Assembly (NCBI GenBank): GCA_016183815.1
Contig: JACPDW010000018.1
Coordinates: forward strand, 62,001 to 126,000
DNA: 64,000 bases
Direction: 5' to 3'
DNA from: Flavobacteriia bacterium
GTDB taxonomy: Bacteria > Bacteroidota > Bacteroidia > Flavobacteriales_D > Crocinitomicaceae
Position 1 is the stretch's first letter. The number at the start of each line of letters is the position of its first letter. Under the pieces are notes generated by a model that ran no database searches, was not told where the DNA came from, and worked only from the letters and a program-made list of their open reading frames with translations. The translations under genes and the position numbers were made by a program. Shown piece after piece: positions 46,593 to 54,129 of the stretch.

Positions 46593-47135
46593 ATGGCATT
46601 AATTAAGTCTTGCAAAGGAATAAGTCCACAATTTGGCGATAATTGTTGGTTTGCAGAAAATGCAACAATTATTGGAGATGTTAAAATGGGCAACGAATGT
46701 TCAGTTTGGTTCTCAGCAGTTGTTCGTGGAGATGTAAATTCTATTCGTTTTGGTAATAGAGTTAACATTCAAGATGGTGCGGTTGTACACTGTACTTTTC
46801 AAAATCTCTCACAAAATCAACCAGGAAGTAAAACAGTTTTGGGCAATAATGTTTCGGTTGGACACAATGCGATTATTCATGGCTGTACTATCGAAGATAA
46901 TGTATTGATTGGCATGGGTGCAATAGTAATGGACGATTGTTATATTGAATCAAACTGCATTTTAGCAGCAGGTGCTGTTTTGCTCGAAGGGATAAAAATG
47001 GAATCGTGGAGTGTTTACGCAGGAGTTCCTGCAAAAAAAGTGAAAACTTTAAGTAAAGAATTATTTAAAGGAGAGGTTGAACGAATTGCACATAATTATC
47101 TTATTTATTCATCATGGTTTAAGGAAGAAAAATAA
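46593..47135 (+). CDS. Gamma-class carbonic anhydrase family protein
   Basis: Left-handed beta-helix protein with hexapeptide repeats (for example IIGDVKMGNECSVWF and VSVGHNAIIHGCTI). Zinc-ligand histidines H66, H91 and H96 fit the gamma-carbonic anhydrase pattern, though many such YrdA/PaaY-type proteins have little or no measurable activity. At 180 residues it is typical in length. The stop codon shares a base with the ung ATG (TAATG), so it is translationally coupled with ung. A candidate leader with a terminator lies upstream. Confidence 0.88.
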   Translation: MALIKSCKGISPQFGDNCWFAENATIIGDVKMGNECSVWFSAVVRGDVNSIRFGNRVNIQDGAVVHCTFQNLSQNQPGSKTVLGNNVSVGHNAIIHGCTIEDNVLIGMGAIVMDDCYIESNCILAAGAVLLEGIKMESWSVYAGVPAKKVKTLSKELFKGEVERIAHNYLIYSSWFKEEK

Positions 47136-47827
47136 TGGACGTTCAAATTGAAAGTTCATGGAAAGAAATACTTGATGAAGAATTTGATAAAGAGTATTTC
47201 AAAAATCTAATCAATTTTTTAAAAGAAGAAAAAAAACATCAAATTATTTATCCAAAAGGTAAACAAATTTTTGCCGCCTTTGATTTTTGCCCATTTGATG
47301 AGGTTAAAGTGGTGTTGTTAGGTCAAGATCCATACCATGGTTTAAGACAAGCTCATGGTTTAAGTTTTTCTGTACCTTATGGAATAAAACCACCGCCCTC
47401 TTTACAAAACATTTTTAAAGAGTTGAGAAGTGACTTAAATTTCCCAATTCCTAAGCATGGTAATTTACAGGATTGGGCGAAACAGGGAGTTTTATTATTA
47501 AATGCTACTTTAACAGTTAGAGCAAATGAAGCAGGTTCTCATCAAAACAAAGGTTGGGAGCTGTTTACAGATGAAGTTATTCGTAAAATTTCAGTACACA
47601 AAAAAAATGTAGTTTTTTTATTGTGGGGGGCATACGCACAAAAAAAAGAAGGATTAATTGATTCCAAAAATCATTTGATTTTAAAAGCGGCTCATCCTTC
47701 GCCATTGGCAAGAGGTGCTTTTTTTGGATCCAAACCATTTTCACAATGCAATGAATATCTTAAAAAAATGAGTATTAAGGAGATAAATTGGAACTTATAT
47801 AGAGTTGATGAAAATTTATTTGATTAA
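47135..47827 (+). CDS. ung: Uracil-DNA glycosylase
   Basis: Removes uracil from DNA at the start of base excision repair. The 230-residue protein has the catalytic water-activating motif GQDPYH (63-68, D65) and the DNA-intercalation motif AHPSPL (near 193), plus the uracil-specificity Phe/Asn region. The last residues read VDENLFD. A degraded second copy of this 3' end lies 2.3 kb downstream (50150-50195), so the present 3' end may have arrived with the accessory DNA that follows. Confidence 0.96.
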   Translation: MDVQIESSWKEILDEEFDKEYFKNLINFLKEEKKHQIIYPKGKQIFAAFDFCPFDEVKVVLLGQDPYHGLRQAHGLSFSVPYGIKPPPSLQNIFKELRSDLNFPIPKHGNLQDWAKQGVLLLNATLTVRANEAGSHQNKGWELFTDEVIRKISVHKKNVVFLLWGAYAQKKEGLIDSKNHLILKAAHPSPLARGAFFGSKPFSQCNEYLKKMSIKEINWNLYRVDENLFD

Positions 47828-47867
47828 AAATTATTCTGTTGTTGTGTCAATTCAGTTTCGATACATT

Positions 47868-47897
47868 CCGCAGGATTACAATTCCAGCGGAGCTTGG
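47868..47897 (+). repeat. Hairpin repeat, copy 1
   Basis: CCGCAGGATT, a short loop, then TTCCAGCGG followed by AGCTTGG. It is one of six copies of a dispersed hairpin repeat; this one lies 40 bases after ung. Confidence 0.7.
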
Positions 47898-47961
47898 GGT
47901 ATCTTTCTTCTATAAATTTGGTCAAATTTTTATCTGATTCCTTTAATTAACTTATTTTATG

Positions 47962-47969
47962 TACATTTG
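47962..47969 (+). promoter_or_regulatory. Probable -7 box upstream of the orphan gene at 48148
   Basis: TACATTTG, an exact TAnnTTTG match. Transcription from it would carry hairpin repeat copy 2 in the 5' leader of the orphan gene. The 320-base gap 47828-48147 also holds hairpin repeat copies 1 and 2 and no ORF. Confidence 0.4.
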
Positions 47970-48028
47970 GACTAAGAAATTTAGAATGAATATAAAATGG
48001 ATTTATCGCAAGAATTTAAGACTACATT

Positions 48029-48058
48029 CCGCAGGATTACAAATCCAGCGGAGCTTGG
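48029..48058 (+). repeat. Hairpin repeat, copy 2
   Basis: CCGCAGGATT, ACA loop, AATCCAGCGG then AGCTTGG. A 10-bp stem with one A-A mismatch; same orientation as copy 1. Confidence 0.75.
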
Positions 48059-48147
48059 AAGAGCTTGGTTTATTATTGTATAAATTCCAGTAATTTTTGA
48101 AAATTAGTTTGAGTGAAGTAACTTGCAAGAAATTTAAACGGTAAACA

Positions 48148-48906
48148 ATGGAATTAAAAGAAATTCATAAACAATGTCATGAAATCTTTAAAAAGGGTTT
48201 TTTTGAATTATACAGTGATGATGATGAAACAGAAGAGTTCATTGGAATGTCTAAGGCTTGCAAAATCTATGACAAACTTACTGAAGCAGAAGACGAGAAT
48301 ATTTTACGTCACGATTGTATTGGTGAAAATTTTAACCAACTGATTCTTCGAGTTGATGTTGAGTGGTTTGGGGGCTATACACCACAAAGCAACAATCTCG
48401 ATTATTATTTTTTTAATTACTTCTTACTTTTATATTTATTTGTAGAAAGGGTGGACCTAATTTTTCATGTCATCAATGCAGATGGAAAATCAAAACTCTT
48501 TAATGATTATAGACATCATAATTTCCCAACTCTACTAAAAATAAATAAGTGGTCGAACTTCATTAAACATCCAAAGGAATTTTTATTTACACACTGGCCC
48601 AAATTTTACATTAAGGGACTAACAAGTTTCGATTTGAAGGATTCTGATGTTAAAATTGATACAAATTTCATCATGGACCATTATATGAGTGAACAAAAGC
48701 CACGACCAATGATTCTTGAAAATAACACAAACGTTTATGTTGAAATTCCAAATTTGGCTGAAATAACTAAGGATTTTTGTAATGAAATGAATAAATTTTT
48801 TGACTTCATTTGCTCAAATCAAGTTGTGGCTGATTTCTTAAAAAAGAAGTCAACAGTAGAACACTATTTTGAAAACCAAGATTTTGATTTTCATGAATCA
48901 GAGTAA
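48148..48906 (+). CDS. Orphan protein of unknown function in the ung accessory insert
   Basis: A 252-residue, cytosolic-looking protein without signal peptide or membrane helix. No family is recognised. It is acidic and rich in aromatic residues (Tyr, Phe, Trp). Notable stretches are an early EFIGMSKACKIYDKL, a central hydrophobic YFFNYFLLLYLFVERVDLIF and a His-containing DYRHHNFPTL. It is flanked on both sides by hairpin repeats, which marks it as part of the transferred cargo between ung and pepP. Confidence 0.55.
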   Translation: MELKEIHKQCHEIFKKGFFELYSDDDETEEFIGMSKACKIYDKLTEAEDENILRHDCIGENFNQLILRVDVEWFGGYTPQSNNLDYYFFNYFLLLYLFVERVDLIFHVINADGKSKLFNDYRHHNFPTLLKINKWSNFIKHPKEFLFTHWPKFYIKGLTSFDLKDSDVKIDTNFIMDHYMSEQKPRPMILENNTNVYVEIPNLAEITKDFCNEMNKFFDFICSNQVVADFLKKKSTVEHYFENQDFDFHESE

Positions 48907-48953
48907 GTTATAACCAAGATAATGGACAAATGAAAAAATGATTTTAAATTTAC

Positions 48954-48983
48954 CCCAGCTCCGCTGGATTTGTAATCCTGCGG
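48954..48983 (-). repeat. Hairpin repeat, copy 3 (inverted)
   Basis: CCCCAGCT, then CCGCTGGATT, TGT loop, AATCCTGCGG: the reverse complement of copy 2 with small changes. It lies just after the orphan gene, so copies 2 and 3 bracket that gene in opposite orientation. Confidence 0.75.
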
Positions 48984-49053
48984 TTGTAAAATATGTACTT
49001 CAAACTACAAACTCCTAGGTTCAATAACCTAGCAAAAAACCCCGCTACCTCAT

Positions 49054-49069
49054 TCCCGAAACTTCGGGA
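49054..49069. repeat. CCCGAA/TTCGGG palindrome
   Basis: TCCCGAA, AC, TTCGGGA: a 7-bp stem with a 2-base loop, downstream of the toxin gene. Without a T-run it is not a usual terminator. It belongs with the similar short palindromes at 1457 and 38519. Confidence 0.5.
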
Positions 49070-49100
49070 TTATCGTGTGCTTATAAACTATAAGAAAAGC

Positions 49101-49361
49101 CTAAGAATAATGACCTTTAAGCGAATGTATTAGTAATTTATCATCAACAATTTCATAGATAATTCTATGCTCTTTATTGATTCTACGAGACCAAAGACCA
49201 GAAAGACTGTATTTTAGTACTTCTGGTTTTCCAACTCCTTCAAAAGGCTTTATCTGAATGGCTTCAATGAGTTGAGTAATTTTTTTGATAATGGATTTGT
49301 TTCCTGTTTTTACCCAAAAATTCAAATCTTCTTTGGCATCAGGTAAGAATATTACTTGCAT
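49101..49361 (-). CDS. Type II toxin, Txe/YoeB family
   Basis: An 86-residue mRNA interferase-type toxin. GVGKPEVLK, LWSRRINKEHR and the C-terminal GHYS are the YoeB signature; E47, R66 and H84 correspond to E. coli YoeB Glu46, Arg65 and His83, so the active site looks intact. It would cleave mRNA at the ribosome when freed from its antitoxin. It overlaps the antitoxin gene by 10 bases. The pair lies in the accessory insert between ung and pepP. Confidence 0.9.
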   Translation of the reverse strand: MQVIFLPDAKEDLNFWVKTGNKSIIKKITQLIEAIQIKPFEGVGKPEVLKYSLSGLWSRRINKEHRIIYEIVDDKLLIHSLKGHYS

Positions 49362-49573
49362 AAATTTTTAAGTTCGTCCATTGTCATTACAGTTCCTTTT
49401 CCTGCTTTATAATCTTTTCTGCTTTTTTCTATTTTAGCAACAAACTCTGGATTATAAGGTGTTTCTATTGGACTAACTTCAAATTTCATTTTTAGAGCCT
49501 TTACAAAAGCAATTAAAGCGTTTGTTTGCTCACTGTTAACGGTTTGAATTGTAAATAAATTTTGTGCTTTCAT
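49352..49573 (-). CDS. Antitoxin of the YoeB-type pair
   Basis: A 73-residue antitoxin, upstream of and overlapping the YoeB-like toxin. The C-terminal half (YNPEFVAKIEKSRKDYKAG, then MTMDELKNLC) is the part that would bind the toxin, while the N-terminus forms the dimer/DNA-contact region. It is related to the antitoxin at 60036-60263, which shares the EFVxxIEKSxK core. Similar DUF2683-type antitoxins are common in Bacteroidota. Confidence 0.8.
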   Translation of the reverse strand: MKAQNLFTIQTVNSEQTNALIAFVKALKMKFEVSPIETPYNPEFVAKIEKSRKDYKAGKGTVMTMDELKNLCK

Positions 49574-49585
49574 GATTTCTATGTC

Positions 49586-49920
49586 TTAAAGTGCAGCAAC
49601 ATTTTTAAATTTTGCAGCCTTAATTAAATTATCTATTGTGTACAAGATATGAATTTTATCTTCGTTAGGTAATTGCTCAATATTTTCTAATCGTTGTACA
49701 TTTTTTTTATCTAAAACCATTTTATCAGATTTTCCTAGTAAATAATCTAAACTAACTCCAATTGCATCTCTAATTTTGAAGCCACATCAATCGATGTTTT
49801 AATTTCTTCACGCTCATATCTTCCAATAATGGGTGCAGATGTTCCAATTTTTTTTGCTAAATCATCTTGAGACAATTTTAATTGTTTTCTCAACATGCTA
49901 ATTCTTTCTCCAAAAGGCAT
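49586..49920 (-). pseudogene. XRE-type HTH regulator broken by one frameshift
   Basis: A helix-turn-helix regulator that can be read end to end only with a one-base correction near 49768-49772. Before it: MPFGERISMLRKQLKLSQDDLAKKIGTS, a classic HTH_3. After the shift, on the same strand: DAIGVSLDYLLGKSDKM and on to KFKNVAAL and a stop at 49586-49588. The shift removes the helical C-terminal half (about 65 residues). It lies immediately upstream of the antitoxin-toxin pair and probably once regulated it. A sequencing error is the alternative. Confidence 0.75.
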
Positions 49921-50072
49921 AATAAAGTGCTTTAAATACCCTATAAACAAATGTTTTTGCAAATATAAGACACTTTTTGGTAATATAAAAATAAAATAGA
50001 TTGCTATTTATTGAAACCTATTCATTACAATTGTCACCAAATAGTGTATTAATTATTTTTCAACACCCGTTT

Positions 50073-50101
50073 CGCAGGATTACAAATCCAGCGGAGCTTG
50101 G
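50073..50101 (+). repeat. Hairpin repeat, copy 4
   Basis: CGCAGGATT, ACA, AATCCAGCGG then AGCTTGG, matching copy 2 except at the first base. It lies 50 bases before the ung tail copy, at the distal end of the insert. Confidence 0.75.
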
Positions 50102-50149
50102 AGTGTGGTAGCGGGAAAATTGAGGTTTTGCACTACTTCTCGCCCCAGC

Positions 50150-50195
50150 GTAAGGATTAATTGGAATTTATATAGAGTTGGTGAAAATTTATTTT
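50150..50195 (+). pseudogene. Degraded copy of the ung 3' end
   Basis: About 45 bases match the last codons of ung (47777-47827): TTGGAATTTATATAGAGTTG and GTGAAAATTTATTT align with few changes, still reading VGENLF and then a TGA stop (the resident gene reads VDENLFD). The pepP stop codon (50189-50191, minus strand) falls inside this copy. That suggests ung and pepP once converged here with overlapping ends, and that the 2.3 kb between is inserted DNA. Confidence 0.8.
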
Positions 50196-51484
50196 GAATT
50201 CATCCAATCTTCTATTTCATCAGCTTCAATAGGAATATTTTTCATTAAATTTTTTACTTTGCCCTTATCAGTAACAAGTAAATTGTCTTCTAAACGAATT
50301 CCTAAATTTTCTTCTGGGATATAAATTCCTGGTTCAACAGTAAAAACCATACCTCCTTTAATTGGCTTGTTCCATAAACCAACGTCGTGTGTATCTAAAC
50401 CTATAAAATGTGATGTGCCGTGCATAAAATATTTTTTATATGCAGGCCAATCAGGTTTTTGATTTTTAATATCTGTTTTATCAATTAACTTGAGTTTTAA
50501 CAATTCGTTTTCCATGATTTTCCCAACTTCTTTATGATAGTCCACCATCATTGTGCCGGGTTGAAGTAATTTTTCAGCTTCTTTTTTAACATGAAGTACT
50601 GCGTTGTACACTTCTTTTTGTCTTTTTGTAAATCGACCGTTTACAGGCACACATCGGGTTAAATCCGACGAATAGTTTGCATATTCAGCAGCCACATCAA
50701 GCAAAATAACTTCTCCGTCTTTACATAACTGATTATTTTCAATATAATGTAAAACACAGGCGTTTTTACCTGAGGCAATGATTGGAGTGTAAGCAAATCC
50801 TTTTGAACGATTACGAATAAATTCATGAATCAGTTCGGCTTCAATTTCATATTCCCACACATTGGGTTTAATAAATTTTAATAATCTTTCAAAGCCTTTT
50901 TGAGTGATATTACAAGCTGTTTGCATTAAATCTAATTCAATTTTCTCTTTTATAGAGCGGATTTCATGTAAAAGTGGAGCACTTTTATGAGATTGATGAG
51001 CAGGGTATTGAATTTTTAATTTTTTTATAAAACGATCTTCTCTAGTTTCATTTTCAGTATTGGCTCTGAGGTGTTCGTTGGTATTTAAATAAACCCCTTC
51101 CGACTCAGCCATCAGTGTTTTAAAAATGCTTTCAAATTGATTTAACCAATAGACAGTTTTTATCCCAGAAACTTCAAAAGCTTTTTCTTTAGTTAATTTT
51201 TCACCTTCCCAAATAGCAATTTGTTCGTTTGTTTCTTTTAAAAAGAGAATTTCTTTGTGATTTTCATTAGTACAATCGGGAAATAAAACCAATATACTTT
51301 CTTCTTGATCTACACCAGATAAATAAAAAATATCACGATGTTGTTGAAAAGGCATCGTACTGTCTGCACTTGTGGTTATGATGTCGTTTGAATTAAAAAC
51401 AGCTACACAATTTTTTTTCATTTTTGAAACAAATTTTTTTCTGTTTTTGACAAATAATTCGTTTGGAATAGGTAAATATTTCAT
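50189..51484 (-). CDS. pepP: Xaa-Pro aminopeptidase (aminopeptidase P)
   Basis: M24 metallopeptidase that removes an N-terminal residue preceding proline. The 431-residue protein has an N-terminal creatinase-like domain followed by the pita-bread catalytic domain. Metal ligands are visible in LLDVAAEY...SDLTR (two Asp), HGTSHFIGLDTHD (His), VEPGIY (Glu) and IRLEDN (Glu). It converges with the ung-side insert; its stop lies in the displaced ung tail. Confidence 0.93.
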   Translation of the reverse strand: MKYLPIPNELFVKNRKKFVSKMKKNCVAVFNSNDIITTSADSTMPFQQHRDIFYLSGVDQEESILVLFPDCTNENHKEILFLKETNEQIAIWEGEKLTKEKAFEVSGIKTVYWLNQFESIFKTLMAESEGVYLNTNEHLRANTENETREDRFIKKLKIQYPAHQSHKSAPLLHEIRSIKEKIELDLMQTACNITQKGFERLLKFIKPNVWEYEIEAELIHEFIRNRSKGFAYTPIIASGKNACVLHYIENNQLCKDGEVILLDVAAEYANYSSDLTRCVPVNGRFTKRQKEVYNAVLHVKKEAEKLLQPGTMMVDYHKEVGKIMENELLKLKLIDKTDIKNQKPDWPAYKKYFMHGTSHFIGLDTHDVGLWNKPIKGGMVFTVEPGIYIPEENLGIRLEDNLLVTDKGKVKNLMKNIPIEADEIEDWMNSK

Positions 51485-51562
51485 TGAAGGAATTTTTTTT
51501 GAATAATAAATAATTTTTAAAACTGTAAATTTAAAAGAAAATAAAGATTTAAATGAAATTTT

Positions 51563-52009
51563 TTAGATTCTTTTCAATTCAAAAAAGTTTTTGAGTATCG
51601 AACGACACTCTTTTTCCATAAGGCCGTTTTGAACTAATGTTTTGGGATGATACAATTCTTGTTTAAATCTCCCTGCACCTCTTTTTTCATCTCTACAAGC
51701 AAATATTACTTTTTGTATTTGAGACCAATACAATGCACCAGCACACATCACGCAAGGTTCTAAGGTGACATATAACGTACAAGTATTGAGGTATTTTGCT
51801 CCCAAAAAGTTAAAAGCAGCTGTTAAAACTTGAATTTCAGCATGAGCGGTTACGTCGTTTAAACATTCTGTAAGGTTATGTGCTCTTGCAATAATTTGTT
51901 GATTACAAACTACTACAGCTCCAACGGGTATTTCTCCTTTTTCAAATGCTTTTTCGGCCTCATGATAGGCCTGTTTCATAAAATATTCGTCTGAAAAAGG
52001 AACAAGCAT
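51563..52009 (-). CDS. tadA: tRNA-specific adenosine deaminase TadA
   Basis: Converts adenosine to inosine at the wobble position of tRNA-Arg. The zinc deaminase motif is H56-A-E58 with PCVMC (C86, C89), and the length (148 residues) is normal. It lies 2 bases downstream of a porin-type gene and is probably cotranscribed with it. Guanine deaminase-like homologues are the alternative, but the HAEIQVL and PCVMCAGAL pattern favours TadA. Confidence 0.9.
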   Translation of the reverse strand: MLVPFSDEYFMKQAYHEAEKAFEKGEIPVGAVVVCNQQIIARAHNLTECLNDVTAHAEIQVLTAAFNFLGAKYLNTCTLYVTLEPCVMCAGALYWSQIQKVIFACRDEKRGAGRFKQELYHPKTLVQNGLMEKECRSILKNFFELKRI

Positions 52010-52011
52010 AT

Positions 52012-52653
52012 TTACAGATGATAATAAACTCCAAACAGCAATCCCATTGAATTGTTTTTTAATGTACTTGTTGATGATGGATCATTTATCGCATTTAGTA
52101 ATCCAAAATATTCTCTAAAATATACTTCAGCGGTAAATTTATTTAAAAACACATAGGATGCACCTAGCTCACCATTTAAACCAGCATCAATTCTATTCAC
52201 ATCGTCAGAAATACTTTCGCTAGTACCGTTTAACTCAGCATTTGCATGTGTCATAAAAGCAAAAGTGCCTCCAAGTCCTGCAAATACTTTAACTGGACCA
52301 ATAGGATGTTCATAATAAGCTATAATGGGTAGATTTATATAATTGAATTTAAATTTACCTGAAAAACTAAAGCCGAAATAGGACACACTATATTTAGAAC
52401 CTTTGTTTTCATACAATAATGATGCTTTTATACCTAAAAATGGAAGTAATTTCATTTTCGCTGAAAAGCCTCCTGTATAAGAAATTTTTGAATCAAATGT
52501 CTCAAAGGAAGAATTGCTTGTTCTTATTTTTGTAAGAGTAAGACCATTAATTAAACCAACTTGTAACTTAGGAGCTTCAACAACAGGGGTTTCTTGAGCA
52601 AACAAGTGTAAGAATATTAAGCAAAATAATAAGGAAAATATATTCTTTTTCAT
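52012..52653 (-). CDS. Porin-family outer-membrane beta-barrel protein
   Basis: A 213-residue protein with a signal peptide (about 1-19, ending LFAQE) and a small outer-membrane barrel of the PorT/OmpA-like beta-barrel type: GLINGLTLTKIRTSNSS at the start, repeated amphipathic strands, and a closing LLFGVYYHL. Function is unknown beyond the outer membrane location. A -7 box TACATTTG lies at 52675-52682. tadA follows 2 bases downstream. Confidence 0.75.
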   Translation of the reverse strand: MKKNIFSLLFCLIFLHLFAQETPVVEAPKLQVGLINGLTLTKIRTSNSSFETFDSKISYTGGFSAKMKLLPFLGIKASLLYENKGSKYSVSYFGFSFSGKFKFNYINLPIIAYYEHPIGPVKVFAGLGGTFAFMTHANAELNGTSESISDDVNRIDAGLNGELGASYVFLNKFTAEVYFREYFGLLNAINDPSSTSTLKNNSMGLLFGVYYHL

Positions 52654-52674
52654 AATAAAAATTTTAGATTAATG

Positions 52675-52682
52675 CAAATGTA
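52675..52682 (-). promoter_or_regulatory. -7 box of the porin-tadA pair
   Basis: Minus-strand TACATTTG, exact TAnnTTTG, 22 bases before the porin-family ATG. Confidence 0.5.
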
Positions 52683-52754
52683 ATCAATTAAAATTATTCT
52701 TGCCTTTTTAATTTTTTTTTTTTAATTTTAGGAAACACTTTATAACAAAACCAA

Positions 52755-53924
52755 ATGAAAATTAAAGAAGATTTCCTTCATTGGCTATGGAGAAACAAAA
52801 GAATTCCAATTCAAAAACTTCAGCTTACTAACGGTCAAGTTATTGAGATACAAAATTTTGGTATTTATAATAAAGCTCAAGGACCTGATTTTTCGTCCTC
52901 CGTTATTAAATTAAATGGATTATTATTAATAGGAAATGTGGAAATGCATGTGTTGTCTTCCGATTGGTACGCTCATTTTCATCACCTTGATAAAGCGTAT
53001 GATAATGTAATTCTTCATGTGGTCTGGAAAATGGATAAAAAAGTATTTATTCAAGACAAAGAGGTCTTATGTTTGGAATTACACCATATCATTTCAGACA
53101 ATGATCTTTTATTATCAAGGTTTTTTAAAGACAATCAACCTCCTTATTGTAAATTATTTATAAATTCTGTTTCAAAAGAAAAAATTCTACTACAAAAAGA
53201 AAGAGCAATGAAAAAAAGATTGGAAAGGAAATCTTTCGAAAATCAAGTATTGTATGAAAAATTAAATAGAAATTGGTATCAATTTATCTACGAGAAATAT
53301 GCTGCTGTTTTAGGTGCGAAAACAAACCAAATACCTTTTATTGAATTATGTAAACGTTTGCCCATTGAAATTGTTTTGAAAGAAAATGACAAAAATAAAT
53401 TCCTTTTATTTTATGGAGTATCAGCTTTAATTAACAAAATTAATGTGTCCACAAATGAGTTAAAAGAATGGGAATATTTAAAATTTAAATACAAACTTAA
53501 TGAAATGAAAGAAGAAAGTTGGCATAAAAAAGGTGCTTTTCCAAAGGGATTTCCAGAAAAAAAAATAGAAAAATTTATTCAACTTTGTTCAAAAAATTCG
53601 TTTTTTGATATTTCGTGTTTTAAAGAACTAAAATGTCCAAAATTTTTACCAAAAACTCAATTTAATTTAATTCAAATAAATGTTTTTTCATATATTTTAT
53701 ATTGGATTGGTGAAAAAATGAAAAATACTGAGTACCAGAAACAAGCAATAAATTTGTTAATGAATGCAAAGCCAGAGCACAATTTTATTATAAAAAAATG
53801 GAAATCTGTACAACAAACAAATCTAAATGCTTACGATTCACAAGCTTGGATTGAAATTCATAATGAGTTTTGTTTAAAAAAGCAATGTTTAAATTGTGAA
53901 ATTGGCAAGGAAATTTTTAAATAA
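52755..53924 (+). CDS. DUF2851 family protein
   Basis: A 389-residue Bacteroidota protein of unknown function. Family hallmarks are the opening EDFLHWLWRNKRI, the conserved KAQGPDFSSSVIKLNGL followed by GNVEMHVLSSDWYAH, and the HHLDKAYDNVILHVVW segment. The acidic/His-rich N half looks like an enzymatic fold, but no reaction is known. The C-terminus contains two Cys near CLNCEIG. It stands alone between the tadA-porin pair and the AAA ATPase. Confidence 0.85.
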   Translation: MKIKEDFLHWLWRNKRIPIQKLQLTNGQVIEIQNFGIYNKAQGPDFSSSVIKLNGLLLIGNVEMHVLSSDWYAHFHHLDKAYDNVILHVVWKMDKKVFIQDKEVLCLELHHIISDNDLLLSRFFKDNQPPYCKLFINSVSKEKILLQKERAMKKRLERKSFENQVLYEKLNRNWYQFIYEKYAAVLGAKTNQIPFIELCKRLPIEIVLKENDKNKFLLFYGVSALINKINVSTNELKEWEYLKFKYKLNEMKEESWHKKGAFPKGFPEKKIEKFIQLCSKNSFFDISCFKELKCPKFLPKTQFNLIQINVFSYILYWIGEKMKNTEYQKQAINLLMNAKPEHNFIIKKWKSVQQTNLNAYDSQAWIEIHNEFCLKKQCLNCEIGKEIFK

Positions 53925-53976
53925 TTTAATCTGTTCATTATCTATTCTTTATATATAATTAAACGATTGAAATATA

Positions 53977-54026
53977 AAAAATCCAAATCAATATTTGGTG
54001 TTAAATGATAAAAATCTAAATCAATA
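53977..54026 (+). repeat. Direct repeat upstream of the second DUF4143 ATPase
   Basis: AAATCCAAATCAATA and AAATCTAAATCAATA are repeated about 31 bases apart in the A/T-rich 205-base spacer 53925-54129. The spacing, near three helical turns, would suit a dimeric or cooperative DNA-binding regulator. Confidence 0.45.
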
Positions 54027-54093
54027 ATTTAAAATCGTAAATTATTAATAACATTTATTTTAATTATTGTTATCAATCATTAACATATTTTAC

Positions 54094-54101
54094 TAATTTT
54101 G
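54094..54101 (+). promoter_or_regulatory. -7 box of the second DUF4143 ATPase
   Basis: TAATTTTG, exact TAnnTTTG, 28 bases before the ATG. The flanking ACATATT and ATTGTTTGA resemble bases around the promoter of the ATPase gene at 2054. Confidence 0.5.
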
Positions 54102-54129
54102 TTATTATATATTAACAATAATTGTTTGA

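Noticed and set aside
49054-49069. Palindrome as terminator of the YoeB toxin gene
   Set aside because: No T-run on either side; a repeat or binding site is more likely.
47868-50101. Hairpin repeats as integron attC sites with cassettes
   Set aside because: No GTT/RYYYAAC core sites, no integrase, and genes are in mixed orientation; a palindromic extragenic repeat fits better.
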